A stretch of DNA of 64,000 bases from Pseudomonadota bacterium (lineage in GTDB: Bacteria > Pseudomonadota > Alphaproteobacteria > Rhizobiales > Tepidamorphaceae), in assembly GCA_023458595.1 (NCBI GenBank), contig JAEWYT010000041.1, positions 37,262 through 101,261 on the forward strand, written 5' to 3'. Of the stretch, positions 35,541 to 44,655 are shown piece by piece (position 1 is the stretch's first letter; each line of letters opens with the position of its first letter). The translations under genes and the position numbers were made by a program. The notes below the pieces were generated by a model. The model searched no databases and had not been told where the DNA came from. It saw only the letters and a list, made by a program, of their open reading frames with translations.

Positions 35541-37106
35541 TCAATAATCCGTCGGCGCGCCGCCCTCGGCCTTGCGGCGGGCGACGAAGGCGTCGATCTC
35601 CTCGGCGATCGCCGGATCGAGCGGCGGCTGCTCGTAGGTCGCGAGCGCCTCCTTCCAGACGCGGTTCGCCTTCTCGTAGGCCGTCGGCTTGCCGGCCTCC
35701 GCCCAGGTCTCGAAGTTGCGCCAGTCCGACAGGATCGGGGCGTAGAAGGCGTCGCGGTAGCGTGCCTGCGTGTGCGGCGTGCCGAAATAATGTCCGCCCG
35801 GACCGACGTCGCGTACCGCTTCCAGCGCCAGCGTGTCGTCGTCGACCACCATCGGCTCGAGGAACTCGGCGACCATCTGCAAAAGATCGACGTCGAGGAT
35901 GAACTTCTCGTACGAGAACGTCAGCCCGCCCTCCATCCAGCCGGCGGCGTGCTTGATCAGGTTGCCGCCGCCCATGATCGCGCCCCACAGCGAGAACACG
36001 GACTCGTAGGCCGCCTGCGCGTCGACTGTATTGGCCGCGCAGGTGTTGGAGGTGCGGTAGGGCAGGTTGTATTTGCGGGCGAGCTGGCCGCCGACGATCG
36101 CCGACTTCATGTATTCCGGCGTGCCGAAGGCCGGAGCGCCCGACTTCATGTCGACGTTCGAGGTGAAGCCGCCGTAGACGACCGGCGATCCGGGCCTGAC
36201 GAGCTGCGTGAAGGCGATGCCGGCCAGCGCCTCGGCGTTCTGCTGGGCGAGCGCGCCGGCGATCGTCACCGGCGCCATGGCGCCGGCGAGCGTGAACGGG
36301 GTCAGCACGATCACCTGGTTTCGGCTCGACATCTCGATGATGCCCTGAAGCATCGGCGTATCGAGGCGCAGGGGCGAAGAGGAGTTGATGATCGACAGCA
36401 CCGAGGGTTCGCGCTCGAGCTGCTCGTGGCTGATGCCGCGCGCCATGCGGACGATCTCGATGCCGTCGCGGTTGCGCTCCTTGCCGAGCGAGTAGACGTG
36501 GAACACCTTGTCGGTCAGCGTCGCGAAGTCGCGCAGGCATTCCAGATGCCGGATCGAGGCGTGCAGGTCGACCGGCTCGACCGGATAGCCGCCGCTGACG
36601 TGGATGATGTTGAAGGTCTGGCCGAGCTTGACGAGGTTGCGGAAGTCCTCGTGGTTGCCCGGCCGGCGGCCGCGCTCCATGTCGGAGCAGTTCGGCGCGC
36701 TCGCCATCTGCGCGAAGACGACGTTGTCGCCGCCGAAGCGGACGTTGTGCGCGGGATTGCGCGCGTGCATCGTGAATTCGCCCGGGCAGCTCTTCAGCGC
36801 CTCGGCGATGAGGCCGCGGTCGATGCGCACCCGGTCCGACCCCGGATCGACGTCGGCGCCGGCCTTCTTCAGGATCGCCTTCGCCTCCTCGTGCAGGAAG
36901 TCGATGCCGATCTCCTCGAGGATCGTCAGTGACGCATTGTGAATAGCCTCGAGCTGGTCGGGGCTGACGACTTCGGTGGGGCGATAGGTCATCCGCGGCT
37001 GGCCGAACGGCTTCTGCTCGACCCCTCGCGAGCGCCCTGCGCGGGCGGCGCGACCGGCGCGGCGATGCCCCGGTTCCGTGTCGAAACGCTGCGGCGCGGC
37101 TTCCAT
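35541..37106 (-). CDS. Second MttB-family methyltransferase (non-pyrrolysine)
   Basis: The product is 521 residues from the ATG at 37104-37106. MttB-family landmarks are present: VSPDQLEAIHNASLTILEEIGIDFL, FTMHARNPAHNVRFGGDNVVFA, TLAGAMAPVTIAGALAQQNAEALAG and CAANTVDAQAAYESVFSLWGA. There is no in-frame amber codon. The N-terminal ~40 residues form a basic segment (HRRAGRAARAGRSRG) before the barrel. No corrinoid protein gene is adjacent, so it may share the one at 27703. Divergence from a dipeptide-type importer and proximity to a FAD-GcvT enzyme suggest a distinct quaternary amine. The GGAG upstream is about 11 bases away; a later start (MTYRPTEVV, codon 39) is possible. Confidence 0.85.
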   Translation of the reverse strand: MEAAPQRFDTEPGHRRAGRAARAGRSRGVEQKPFGQPRMTYRPTEVVSPDQLEAIHNASLTILEEIGIDFLHEEAKAILKKAGADVDPGSDRVRIDRGLIAEALKSCPGEFTMHARNPAHNVRFGGDNVVFAQMASAPNCSDMERGRRPGNHEDFRNLVKLGQTFNIIHVSGGYPVEPVDLHASIRHLECLRDFATLTDKVFHVYSLGKERNRDGIEIVRMARGISHEQLEREPSVLSIINSSSPLRLDTPMLQGIIEMSSRNQVIVLTPFTLAGAMAPVTIAGALAQQNAEALAGIAFTQLVRPGSPVVYGGFTSNVDMKSGAPAFGTPEYMKSAIVGGQLARKYNLPYRTSNTCAANTVDAQAAYESVFSLWGAIMGGGNLIKHAAGWMEGGLTFSYEKFILDVDLLQMVAEFLEPMVVDDDTLALEAVRDVGPGGHYFGTPHTQARYRDAFYAPILSDWRNFETWAEAGKPTAYEKANRVWKEALATYEQPPLDPAIAEEIDAFVARRKAEGGAPTDY

Positions 37107-37427
37107 GGTTCGGCGTGCTCCGGCACGGGCGCATCCCGCCCGCAGGAGCTACGCTGCAGCGATTTTCGCGGCTAGCCAAGCAGTTCCGAAACCGGCGTCC
37201 GCGGCAAGTCGCGGAACCGGCCGGACAGGTCGCAATTGGAGTATTTATTGTCTCCGCGGTATTGCGGAGTGGGCGGGGCTGCGTGTTAGGCTTGCGCAGC
37301 TTTGATCTGAGGACAAGCCACGCTCGGCCGGGAAAGCGAGCCGAACGCCTGCCGCGAAGTCTTCAAAACGATATGCGGAGGTGTGAAGCACCGGACCCAC
37401 GGGTCGGCTGAAACGGGAGGTTTTTGT
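37107..37427. promoter_or_regulatory. Divergent control region of MttB homologue and dipeptide-type importer
   Basis: This 321-base gap has no gene. GTCGCAATTG at 37229-37238 repeats the first ten bases of the palindrome at 28505. A hairpin CTCCGC-GGTATT-GCGGAG lies at 37252-37269. GGGAGG at about 37415 serves the binding-protein gene. Confidence 0.5.
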
Positions 37428-39116
37428 ATGACGAAAAGTGACAAGCCGGGGCGCCTGCACCCGAAGGTGCGGGAGGCTCGGGATCTTATGGAGAGCGGTC
37501 GCATGGACCGCCGTGAATTCGTCCGTATCGCTGCGCTTCTCGGCGTCTCGGCCGCTACCGCCTATGCCATGGGCGGCGTCACCCCGGCCTTCGCGGCGCA
37601 GGGCGACCTGCCGTTTCCCGAGGACGACAGCAACGCCAAGTCGGGCGGTATCCTGCGTGTCGCCATGCAGGTCCAGAAGATGGAAGATCCCGCGACCTAT
37701 TCGTGGGTGGAAATGTCCAACCAGACCCGGCACATGCTGGAGCACCTGACCTTCACGACGCCGGACAACGTCACCCAGCCGATGCTCGCAGAGAGCTGGG
37801 AGGCCTCCGACGACCTGAAGACCTGGACGTTCAAGCTGCGCAAGGGCGTCATGTGGCACAACGGCGACGAGTTCAACGCCGACGACGTCATCTTCAACAT
37901 GACCCGCTGGATGGACCCGGACGTGGGCTCCTCCAACATCGGCCTGTCCACCTTCGCCTCCATGGTGGAGGAGAAGGACGGCAAGAAGGCGATGATCCCC
38001 GGCGCGCTCGAGAAGGTCGACGACCACACCGTCCGGCTCAACCTGTCGAAGCCGGTCCTGTCGGTCGCCGAAGACCTCTACAACTACCCGACCGCGATCT
38101 GCCATCGCAGCTTCAAGCCGCCGCTTTCCGACAATCCGATCGGCACCGGCGCCTACAGCCTGACGACCCTGAAGGTCGGCGAACGCTGCGAGCTCAAGCG
38201 GGTGACGGAAGCCGGCGGCAAGCCGTTCGAGTACTGGGGCGGCAAGGTCTACCTCGACGAGATCCACTACTACAACTTCGACGAGGACAATCAGCTGACG
38301 GCCTTCGCGTCGGGCGACGTCGATGCCATCTACGAGTTCGGCATCGAGCAGTTCGAGCTCGCCGAGGCGCTCGAAGGCGAGATCATCGAAGCGCGCACGG
38401 CCCAGACGGTCACCGCTCGCATGCGCATCACCGAGAAGCCGTTCGACAACGAGAAGCTGCGCAAGGCCGTGGTCATGGCGTGCGACAACTCGGTCTATCG
38501 CGACCTCGTCTTCCAGGGTCGCGGCGACATCGGCGAGAACCACCATGTCTCGCCGATCCATCCGGAGTACTACGAACTGCCGGGGCTGAAGCGCGACGTC
38601 GAGGGCGCCAAGAAGCTGCTCGCGGAAGCGGGCTACGCCGACGGCGTCGAGCTGACCATCGACTGCGGCAACACCGACGGCCCGTGGCATCAGACGGTCT
38701 GCGAGATCATGCGCGACCAGATGAAGGATGCCGGCATCAAGCTGAACATCAACGTCATGCCCGCCTCCAAGTATTGGGAGATCTGGGACAAGACGCCGTT
38801 CGGCATCACCGCCTGGACGCACCGTCCACTCGGTACGATGGTGTTGTCGCTGGGCTATCGCACGGGCGTGCCGTGGAACGAGTCGGCCTTCGCCAGTCCC
38901 GAGTTCGACGCCGCTCTGGACGATGCCGAGGCAACCCTCGACACCGAGGCGCGCCGTCAGAAGATGCAGAAGGTCGAACAGATCCTTCAGGACGCCAGCG
39001 TCATGGTCCAGCCGGTCTGGCGTCCCGTCTTCACGATTGCTGCAAAGAAGGTCCACGGCTACCCGCCGCACCCGACGCAGTATCACCAGTTCAACAAGGT
39101 CTGGATCGACAGCTGA
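37428..39116 (+). CDS. Dipeptide/oligopeptide-type ABC substrate-binding protein, Tat-exported
   Basis: The product is 562 residues from the ATG at 37428, with GGGAGG upstream. The N-terminal region has a twin-arginine signal (MDRREFVRIAALLGVSAATAYAMG) ending near PAFA. The mature protein is a family-5 binding protein: PMLAESWEASDDLKTWTFKLRKGVMWHNGDEFNADDVIF and NEKLRKAVVMACDNSVYRD. Tat export suggests folding before export. Such importers carry peptides but in some bacteria also other amines or opines; the neighbouring methyltransferase and dehydrogenase genes make a methylated compound plausible. A stem-loop follows. Confidence 0.9.
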   Translation: MTKSDKPGRLHPKVREARDLMESGRMDRREFVRIAALLGVSAATAYAMGGVTPAFAAQGDLPFPEDDSNAKSGGILRVAMQVQKMEDPATYSWVEMSNQTRHMLEHLTFTTPDNVTQPMLAESWEASDDLKTWTFKLRKGVMWHNGDEFNADDVIFNMTRWMDPDVGSSNIGLSTFASMVEEKDGKKAMIPGALEKVDDHTVRLNLSKPVLSVAEDLYNYPTAICHRSFKPPLSDNPIGTGAYSLTTLKVGERCELKRVTEAGGKPFEYWGGKVYLDEIHYYNFDEDNQLTAFASGDVDAIYEFGIEQFELAEALEGEIIEARTAQTVTARMRITEKPFDNEKLRKAVVMACDNSVYRDLVFQGRGDIGENHHVSPIHPEYYELPGLKRDVEGAKKLLAEAGYADGVELTIDCGNTDGPWHQTVCEIMRDQMKDAGIKLNINVMPASKYWEIWDKTPFGITAWTHRPLGTMVLSLGYRTGVPWNESAFASPEFDAALDDAEATLDTEARRQKMQKVEQILQDASVMVQPVWRPVFTIAAKKVHGYPPHPTQYHQFNKVWIDS

Positions 39117-39131
39117 CCTGAACTGTCTTCG

Positions 39132-39155
39132 CCGCGCCCGCCCCCGCGGGCGCGG
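39132..39155 (+). other. Intercistronic stem-loop after binding-protein gene
   Basis: CCGCGCCCGC at 39132-39141 pairs with GCGGGCGCGG at 39146-39155 around a 4-base loop. No T-run follows. It lies between the abundant binding protein and the permease genes, as in the other importer operon of this window. Confidence 0.65.
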
Positions 39156-39240
39156 CACACCTGCCGTAAATGCCGCCGGCCGTCGGGGATAGGTGTCCCC
39201 GGATCAACGACCTGCGGGGAAGTGGAGGGGACGGCAGACT

Positions 39241-40191
39241 ATGTTGAAGCTCTTACTCCGCCGATTGGGGCAGATGGTCCTCATCATGGCGGTCGTGTCG
39301 TTCGTGCTGTTTCTCGTTTTCGACAGCGACAAGTTCAAGAAGCAGATCGCCGTCAACGAGTTGGGCGGTTTCGGCGTCCAGGCGCTCACCGATCAGGAAT
39401 ATGCGGACTGGCTCGAGAAGAAGGGCCTCAACATCCCCTTCTACGAGCGCTACGCCGATTGGGTCGTCAACGTCATGCACGGCGACTTCGGGTTCTCCTT
39501 CGAGAAGAACACCGCCGTCGGTCCGCTGCTCGGCGAGCGGCTCCTGAACACCGGCGTCCTCGCCTTCTGGGTTTTCGCGCTGATGATTCCGATCGCGCTG
39601 CTCACCGGCGTGGTCGCGGGCATGAAGGAGGGGTCCTTCCAGGACCGGGCGGTATCCTTCGTCTCGGTGTTGACCACGTCGCTTCCCGAGATCGCGACCG
39701 CCATTTTCCTGACGGTCATCTTCGCGCTCGGGCTCGGCTGGTTCCCCGCGAAGTCGGCGATGACGCAGGGCTTCGACTGGAAGCAGCTCGTCCTGCCGGT
39801 GATGACCCTCGTGCTCTACGACTTCGGCTACGTCGCCCGGATGACGCGCGCCTCGATGGCCGAAGTGATGACCTCGCAATACATCCGCACCGCGATCCTG
39901 AAGGGCATCCCCTACAGCCGCGTCATCCTGCGCCACGCGCTGCGCAACGCGCTGATCGCCCCGTTCACCGTCATCGTCCTGCAGCTCAACTGGCTCTTGT
40001 CGGGCGTGGTCGTGGTCGAGGTGTTCTTCCAGTACAACGGCTTCGGCAAGATGCTGCTCGACGCCGCCCTGTTCGGCGACATCTACGTCATCCAGGCGGG
40101 CACGCTCGCCGCCGTCTTCGTCGCCGTCTTCTCGCAGATCATCTCGGACGTCGGGTACACGCTGCTGAACCCGCGCATCCGGTTCAGTTGA
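39241..40191 (+). CDS. ABC permease, DppB/OppB type
   Basis: The product is 316 residues from the ATG at 39241. TM1 (about 5-27, RLGQMVLIMAVVSFVLFLVF) is followed by a periplasmic loop and the family segment YADWVVNVMHGDFGFSF. Five more helices follow, with the permease motif around RTAILKGIPYSRVILRHALRNALIAPF. It is 13 bases upstream of the second permease gene. Confidence 0.93.
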   Translation: MLKLLLRRLGQMVLIMAVVSFVLFLVFDSDKFKKQIAVNELGGFGVQALTDQEYADWLEKKGLNIPFYERYADWVVNVMHGDFGFSFEKNTAVGPLLGERLLNTGVLAFWVFALMIPIALLTGVVAGMKEGSFQDRAVSFVSVLTTSLPEIATAIFLTVIFALGLGWFPAKSAMTQGFDWKQLVLPVMTLVLYDFGYVARMTRASMAEVMTSQYIRTAILKGIPYSRVILRHALRNALIAPFTVIVLQLNWLLSGVVVVEVFFQYNGFGKMLLDAALFGDIYVIQAGTLAAVFVAVFSQIISDVGYTLLNPRIRFS

Positions 40192-40204
40192 GGGGAGGCG
40201 AGAG

Positions 40205-41230
40205 ATGACCGTCACCGCACAAGCACCGGTTCCCGCCCCGTCCGTCCTGGCGCGGCTGACCCAGCCGAAGCCGCTGATCGCGCTGCTCCTGCTCATGTGG
40301 ATCCCGCTGCTCGTCTACGTGATGTTCGGCCACCGCATCGAAAGCGCGAAGAACGTCGTCCTGATGCCGGCGCTGCCGGCGACGATCTTGCTCTACGTGC
40401 TCGCGGTCCGCGCCTGGTGGGAATCGAAGATCGCCATCATCGGCGCGACGCTGGTGTTCTTCTGGCTTCTGATGGCCGTCTCCGCGCCGTTCCTGCCGCT
40501 CATCGACCCGAACCAGCCGATCGCGCCCTTCACGCTGCCGTTCACGGAGAAGAAGGACATCTTCTTCTGGCTCGGCACGGACTTCAAAGGCCGCGACATG
40601 CTCTCGCGCGCCATCTGGGGCTGCCAGCGCGTGATCGTCTGGGGCGTCACCGCGACGCTCGTCGCCTACGTGGTCGGCACCGCTTTCGGACTCGTCGCCG
40701 GCTATCTCGGCGGCTGGTGGGACGAGATCATCTCGTTCATCGCCAACATCCTGCTGTCGTTCCCGGTGATGGTGCTGTTCATCCTGATCCTGAACTATCT
40801 CGGACAGTCGGGCTTCAACATCGTCATCGCCGTCACCTTCGCGTCCGCGCCGGCGATCATGCGCATCGTCCGGGGGCTCGCGCTGGACATCAAGTCGCGC
40901 GACTACGTCTATGCGGCCCAGACCCGCGGCGAGCACCCGATCTGGATCATGGTCGTCGAGCTGCTGCCCAACGTGCGCGGGCCGATCATCGTCGATGCCT
41001 GCCTGCGCCTCGGCTACACGACGGTCGCGATCACCACCCTGACGTTCCTGGGGCTCGGCCTGCAGCCGCCGGATCCCGACTGGGGCCTGATGATCAAGGA
41101 GGCCGCCAACACCGCGCTGGTCTTCAAGTTCTCCTACATGCTCATCATTCCGGCGCTGTCGGTCTCGACGCTGATCCTCGGCTTCAATCTGATGGCCGAC
41201 GGTCTGCGCGAAATGAGCCTCAGGGACTGA
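40205..41230 (+). CDS. ABC permease, DppC/OppC type
   Basis: The product is 341 residues. Two membrane segments near the N-terminus (about 20-40 and 55-95) precede the typical DppC block FFWLGTDFKGRDMLSRAIWGCQRVIVWG and the loop AAQTRGEHPIWIMVVELLPNVRGPIIV. It ends LMADGLREMSLRD, a usual DppC C-terminus. It pairs with the preceding permease and sits 12 bases before the ATPase gene. Confidence 0.93.
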   Translation: MTVTAQAPVPAPSVLARLTQPKPLIALLLLMWIPLLVYVMFGHRIESAKNVVLMPALPATILLYVLAVRAWWESKIAIIGATLVFFWLLMAVSAPFLPLIDPNQPIAPFTLPFTEKKDIFFWLGTDFKGRDMLSRAIWGCQRVIVWGVTATLVAYVVGTAFGLVAGYLGGWWDEIISFIANILLSFPVMVLFILILNYLGQSGFNIVIAVTFASAPAIMRIVRGLALDIKSRDYVYAAQTRGEHPIWIMVVELLPNVRGPIIVDACLRLGYTTVAITTLTFLGLGLQPPDPDWGLMIKEAANTALVFKFSYMLIIPALSVSTLILGFNLMADGLREMSLRD

Positions 41231-41242
41231 GGAGGGACAGCC

Positions 41243-43336
41243 ATGACCGATCCGACGCCGGTTCTCGAGTGCCGCAACCTGTCGATCTCCTATTTCACCC
41301 GCGCCGGCGAGATCCCCGCCGTCGTCGACTTCAACCTGAGGCTGATGTCCGGAGAGGCGCACGGCATCGTCGGCGAGTCGGGCTGCGGCAAGTCGACGGT
41401 CGCCCTGGCGATCATGCAGTATCTCGGCCAGAACGGCCGTATCGTCGGCGGCGAGCTGCTGTTCAACGGGCGCGACATGCGCACCATGAGCGAGGAGGAG
41501 CTGCGCCAGCTTCGCGGCTCCAAGATCGCCATGGTCTACCAGGAGCCGATGGCCTCGCTGAACCCGGCGATGAAGATCGGCGAGCAGCTGGCCGAGGTGC
41601 CGATCTACCACGAGGGCGCCTCCAAGACCGATGCCTACGCCCGCGCCGAGGAGATGCTGGCCAACGTCAACCTGCCGGATCCCAGGCGGATCATGGATTC
41701 CTATCCGCACCAGATCTCCGGCGGCCAGCAGCAGCGCGTCGTCATCGCCATGGCGCTCCTTTCGAATCCGCTCCTCCTGCTGCTCGACGAGCCGACCACG
41801 GCCCTCGACGTGACCGTCGAGGCCGGCATCGTCGAGCTCATCAAGGAAATCTCCCGCAAGTTCGGCACCTCGATGATCTACATCTCGCACAATCTCGGGC
41901 TGATCCTCGAGACGTGCGACCGGATCACCGTCATGTACTCCGGCGAGGCGGTCGAGGTCGGCGACATCGACACCGTCTTCAACGACATGCGCCACCCCTA
42001 CACGCGCGGCCTGTTCGCCTCGATACCGCTGCCGGGCGCCGACAAGAACGCCCATCCGCTGGTCGCCATTCCCGGTCAGCTGCCGCTGCCCCACCAGCGG
42101 CCGCAGGGCTGCTATTTCGGCCCGCGCTGCCAGTTCGTCGAGGGCGGCCGCTGCGATCTCGGCCTGATCCCGATGGAACAGGTCGATACCGGCTCCGAGC
42201 ACTACGTGCGCTGCGTGCGCTGGGACGAGATCGACTGGGACGCGACCAAGCCGAAAGGCATCGAACGACCGCCAGTCGAGCCGGGCGACGTCGTGCTCAA
42301 GGTCGAGGACCTGACCAAGCACTACGAGATCGAGGAGTCCGCGCTGTTCGTGCTGAGCGGCGAGACCAAGACGGTCAAGGCCAACGAGGAGCTCAATTTC
42401 CAGGCCCGCGAGGCCGAAACCGTCGCGATCGTCGGCGAATCCGGCTGCGGAAAGTCCACCTTCGCCAAGGTGCTGATGGGCCTCGAGGAAGCGACCGAAG
42501 GCGGCGTCTTCCTCGGCAATCTCGACCTCGCCAACCTGCCGGTGGAGAAGCGCAACGCCAAGACCATCGCCAAGCTGCAGATGGTTTTCCAGAACCCGTT
42601 CGACACGCTCAATCCGAGCCACACGGTCGGCGGCCAGATCGCCCGCGTCATCAAGAAGTTCGGCGTGGAGAGCGACAAGCAGAAGATCCAGGAGCGCGTC
42701 TTTGAGCTCCTCGATATCGTCAAGCTGCCGCGCGACTTCGCCAAGCGACGGCCGCGCCAGCTCTCCGGCGGCCAGAAGCAGCGCGTCGGCATCGCCCGCG
42801 CCTTCGCCGGCAATCCGGAAGTGGTGATCGCCGACGAGCCTGTCTCGGCCCTCGACGTGTCGGTGCAGGCGGCAGTTACCGAACTGCTGATGGACATCCA
42901 GCGCGATCACCGCACCACGCTGCTGTTCATCAGCCACGACCTGTCCGTCGTCCGCTATCTCGCCGACCGCATCGTCGTCATGTATCTCGGCCAGATCATG
43001 GAGCAGGGCACGACGGACCAGATCTTCTCGCCGCCCTATCACCCCTATACCGAGGCCCTCCTGTCGGCCGTGCCGATCGCCGATACGCATATCGAGAAGC
43101 GCAAGGTGCTGATCAGCGGCGAGCTGCCGTCGCCGTCCAATCCGCCGAAAGGCTGCCCGTTCTGCACGCGCTGTCCCTACGTCATCGAGGGGCTGTGCGA
43201 GACGCGCAAGCCGCCGAACCGGCGCATGGCGGGCGGCCACATGATCTTCTGCCATCTCTCCGAAGAGACGCTCAACGACATGGAGCCCGTGATCAAGGTG
43301 GCCGAGAAAGGCGAGAGCGCGCCGGCCCTCGCCTGA
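41243..43336 (+). CDS. Dual ABC ATPase, fused DppD-DppF type
   Basis: The product is 697 residues with two ABC domains in one chain. The first (about 10-340) has GESGCGKST, ISGGQQQRVVIAMAL and LLLLDEPTTALDVTVEAGI. The second (about 355-670) has GESGCGKST, LSGGQKQRVGIARAF and VVIADEPVSALDVSVQAAV. Each ends in an oligopeptide-transporter C-terminal Cys cluster (CYFGPRCQFVEGGRC; CPFCTRCPYVIEGLC), often a 4Fe-4S or zinc site. The fusion replaces separate DppD and DppF. It powers the importer encoded just upstream. Confidence 0.94.
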   Translation: MTDPTPVLECRNLSISYFTRAGEIPAVVDFNLRLMSGEAHGIVGESGCGKSTVALAIMQYLGQNGRIVGGELLFNGRDMRTMSEEELRQLRGSKIAMVYQEPMASLNPAMKIGEQLAEVPIYHEGASKTDAYARAEEMLANVNLPDPRRIMDSYPHQISGGQQQRVVIAMALLSNPLLLLLDEPTTALDVTVEAGIVELIKEISRKFGTSMIYISHNLGLILETCDRITVMYSGEAVEVGDIDTVFNDMRHPYTRGLFASIPLPGADKNAHPLVAIPGQLPLPHQRPQGCYFGPRCQFVEGGRCDLGLIPMEQVDTGSEHYVRCVRWDEIDWDATKPKGIERPPVEPGDVVLKVEDLTKHYEIEESALFVLSGETKTVKANEELNFQAREAETVAIVGESGCGKSTFAKVLMGLEEATEGGVFLGNLDLANLPVEKRNAKTIAKLQMVFQNPFDTLNPSHTVGGQIARVIKKFGVESDKQKIQERVFELLDIVKLPRDFAKRRPRQLSGGQKQRVGIARAFAGNPEVVIADEPVSALDVSVQAAVTELLMDIQRDHRTTLLFISHDLSVVRYLADRIVVMYLGQIMEQGTTDQIFSPPYHPYTEALLSAVPIADTHIEKRKVLISGELPSPSNPPKGCPFCTRCPYVIEGLCETRKPPNRRMAGGHMIFCHLSEETLNDMEPVIKVAEKGESAPALA

Positions 43337-43494
43337 TCGGGCGCCGGATTCCGCATTCCCGAAGCCGTCGCATTTTCCGGCATTCTTCGTCGGGAATACC
43401 TCGCGGGCGAAGACCGGTGCGTCGTACCTTCGTTCAGGTATGCTTCGACTTGGCGGCCGGACCGCGCTCGTCCGCGAGACAGGAAAATGCATTG

Positions 43495-44655
43495 ATGCGA
43501 GGCTTCAAACTGAACCGCGTGCCTGCCGCCGTCGTCGGCCCCGGCCGTATGGCCGAACTCGGCGCCGACGTGACCGCGTCCGTCGGCGGCCCGGCGACTG
43601 TGCTGCTTGTGGCCGATCCCGGCCTGGCCCCGCTCGGTATCACAGGGCGGGCCGCGAACGCCCTCGCCGGCGGCGGCCACCGGGTCCACCTGTTCGAGGA
43701 CATTACCGGCGATCCGGAGGAGTCCCAGGTCGTCTCTGGCGCAACCCGGGCCTGGAACAGCAAGGCGCATGTGGTCGTCGGGCTGGGCGGCGGATCGGCG
43801 CTCGACGTGGCCAAGATGATCGCCGTGGCCGCGGTCGCCGACCGCTCGATCGAGGACTACCGCCTCGCCGCCCAGCCGCTGCCGGCGCGGCGCGTCCGGT
43901 TGATCTGCGTACCGACCACCGCCGGCACCGGCTCGGAGGCGACCGCCGTGGCGATCCTGTCGTCTGCGGACCACACAAAATACTGGTTCTGGGGCGACCC
44001 CCTGAAGCCCGATCTGATCGTCCTCGATCCCGAACTCACGGTCGGACTGCCGGCGCAACTGACGGCCGCCACCGGCATCGATGCGCTGGTACACGCGATG
44101 GAGGCGGCGACGAACCGCAATTCCAATCCCGGCAACGACCTCTACGCCCTCTCGGCGATCGAGGTTGCCGTCGGCTATCTGCCGAAGGCGGTCGCGCGTC
44201 CCGACAGCCTGGACGCGCGTGTCCGGATGCTTCTTGCGGCCTCCGCGGCGGGCGTCGCCATCGACAATGCCGGCACGGCGCTCGCTCACAACATCGCCCA
44301 TGCGCTCGGCAGCCTGACGCCGATCCATCACGGCCGCGCCGTCGCGATCGCCATGGCCGCGACGCTGCCCTTCGTGATCGCCGGCAACCGCGACGGTTTC
44401 GCCCGCGTCGCCAAGGCGTTCGGGCTTGCCACGCCCGATGCGCTGCCCGGCCGGTTCGCCGCGCTGCTCGACGAGATCGGCCTCGACCGCAGCCTGCCGC
44501 GAGCTGTCGACGCGAAGGCGCTTGCCGCCCGCATGGCCGCGCCCGAGAACGCCGCCATGCTCGCGTCGACCGCCCGCGATATCTCGCCCGCCGATCTGGA
44601 GATGCTGGCGGAGACGGTCCTTGCGAGCGCGAAGTCCGCCTCGGAAGCGGCATGA
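43495..44655 (+). CDS. Iron-containing (group III) alcohol dehydrogenase family protein
   Basis: The product is 386 residues. The NAD-binding GLGGGSALDVAKMIAVA and PTTAGTGSEATAVAIL identify the family. Metal ligands are expected in ATGIDALVHAMEAATN (Asp, His) and AHNIAHALGSLTPIHHGRA (His residues). Members interconvert alcohols and aldehydes or reduce maleylacetate-type substrates. The stop overlaps the next start as ATGA, so it is translated together with the enolase-superfamily gene. It follows the dipeptide-type importer by 158 bases; a common catabolic route for the imported compound is plausible but unproven. Confidence 0.88.
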   Translation: MRGFKLNRVPAAVVGPGRMAELGADVTASVGGPATVLLVADPGLAPLGITGRAANALAGGGHRVHLFEDITGDPEESQVVSGATRAWNSKAHVVVGLGGGSALDVAKMIAVAAVADRSIEDYRLAAQPLPARRVRLICVPTTAGTGSEATAVAILSSADHTKYWFWGDPLKPDLIVLDPELTVGLPAQLTAATGIDALVHAMEAATNRNSNPGNDLYALSAIEVAVGYLPKAVARPDSLDARVRMLLAASAAGVAIDNAGTALAHNIAHALGSLTPIHHGRAVAIAMAATLPFVIAGNRDGFARVAKAFGLATPDALPGRFAALLDEIGLDRSLPRAVDAKALAARMAAPENAAMLASTARDISPADLEMLAETVLASAKSASEAA

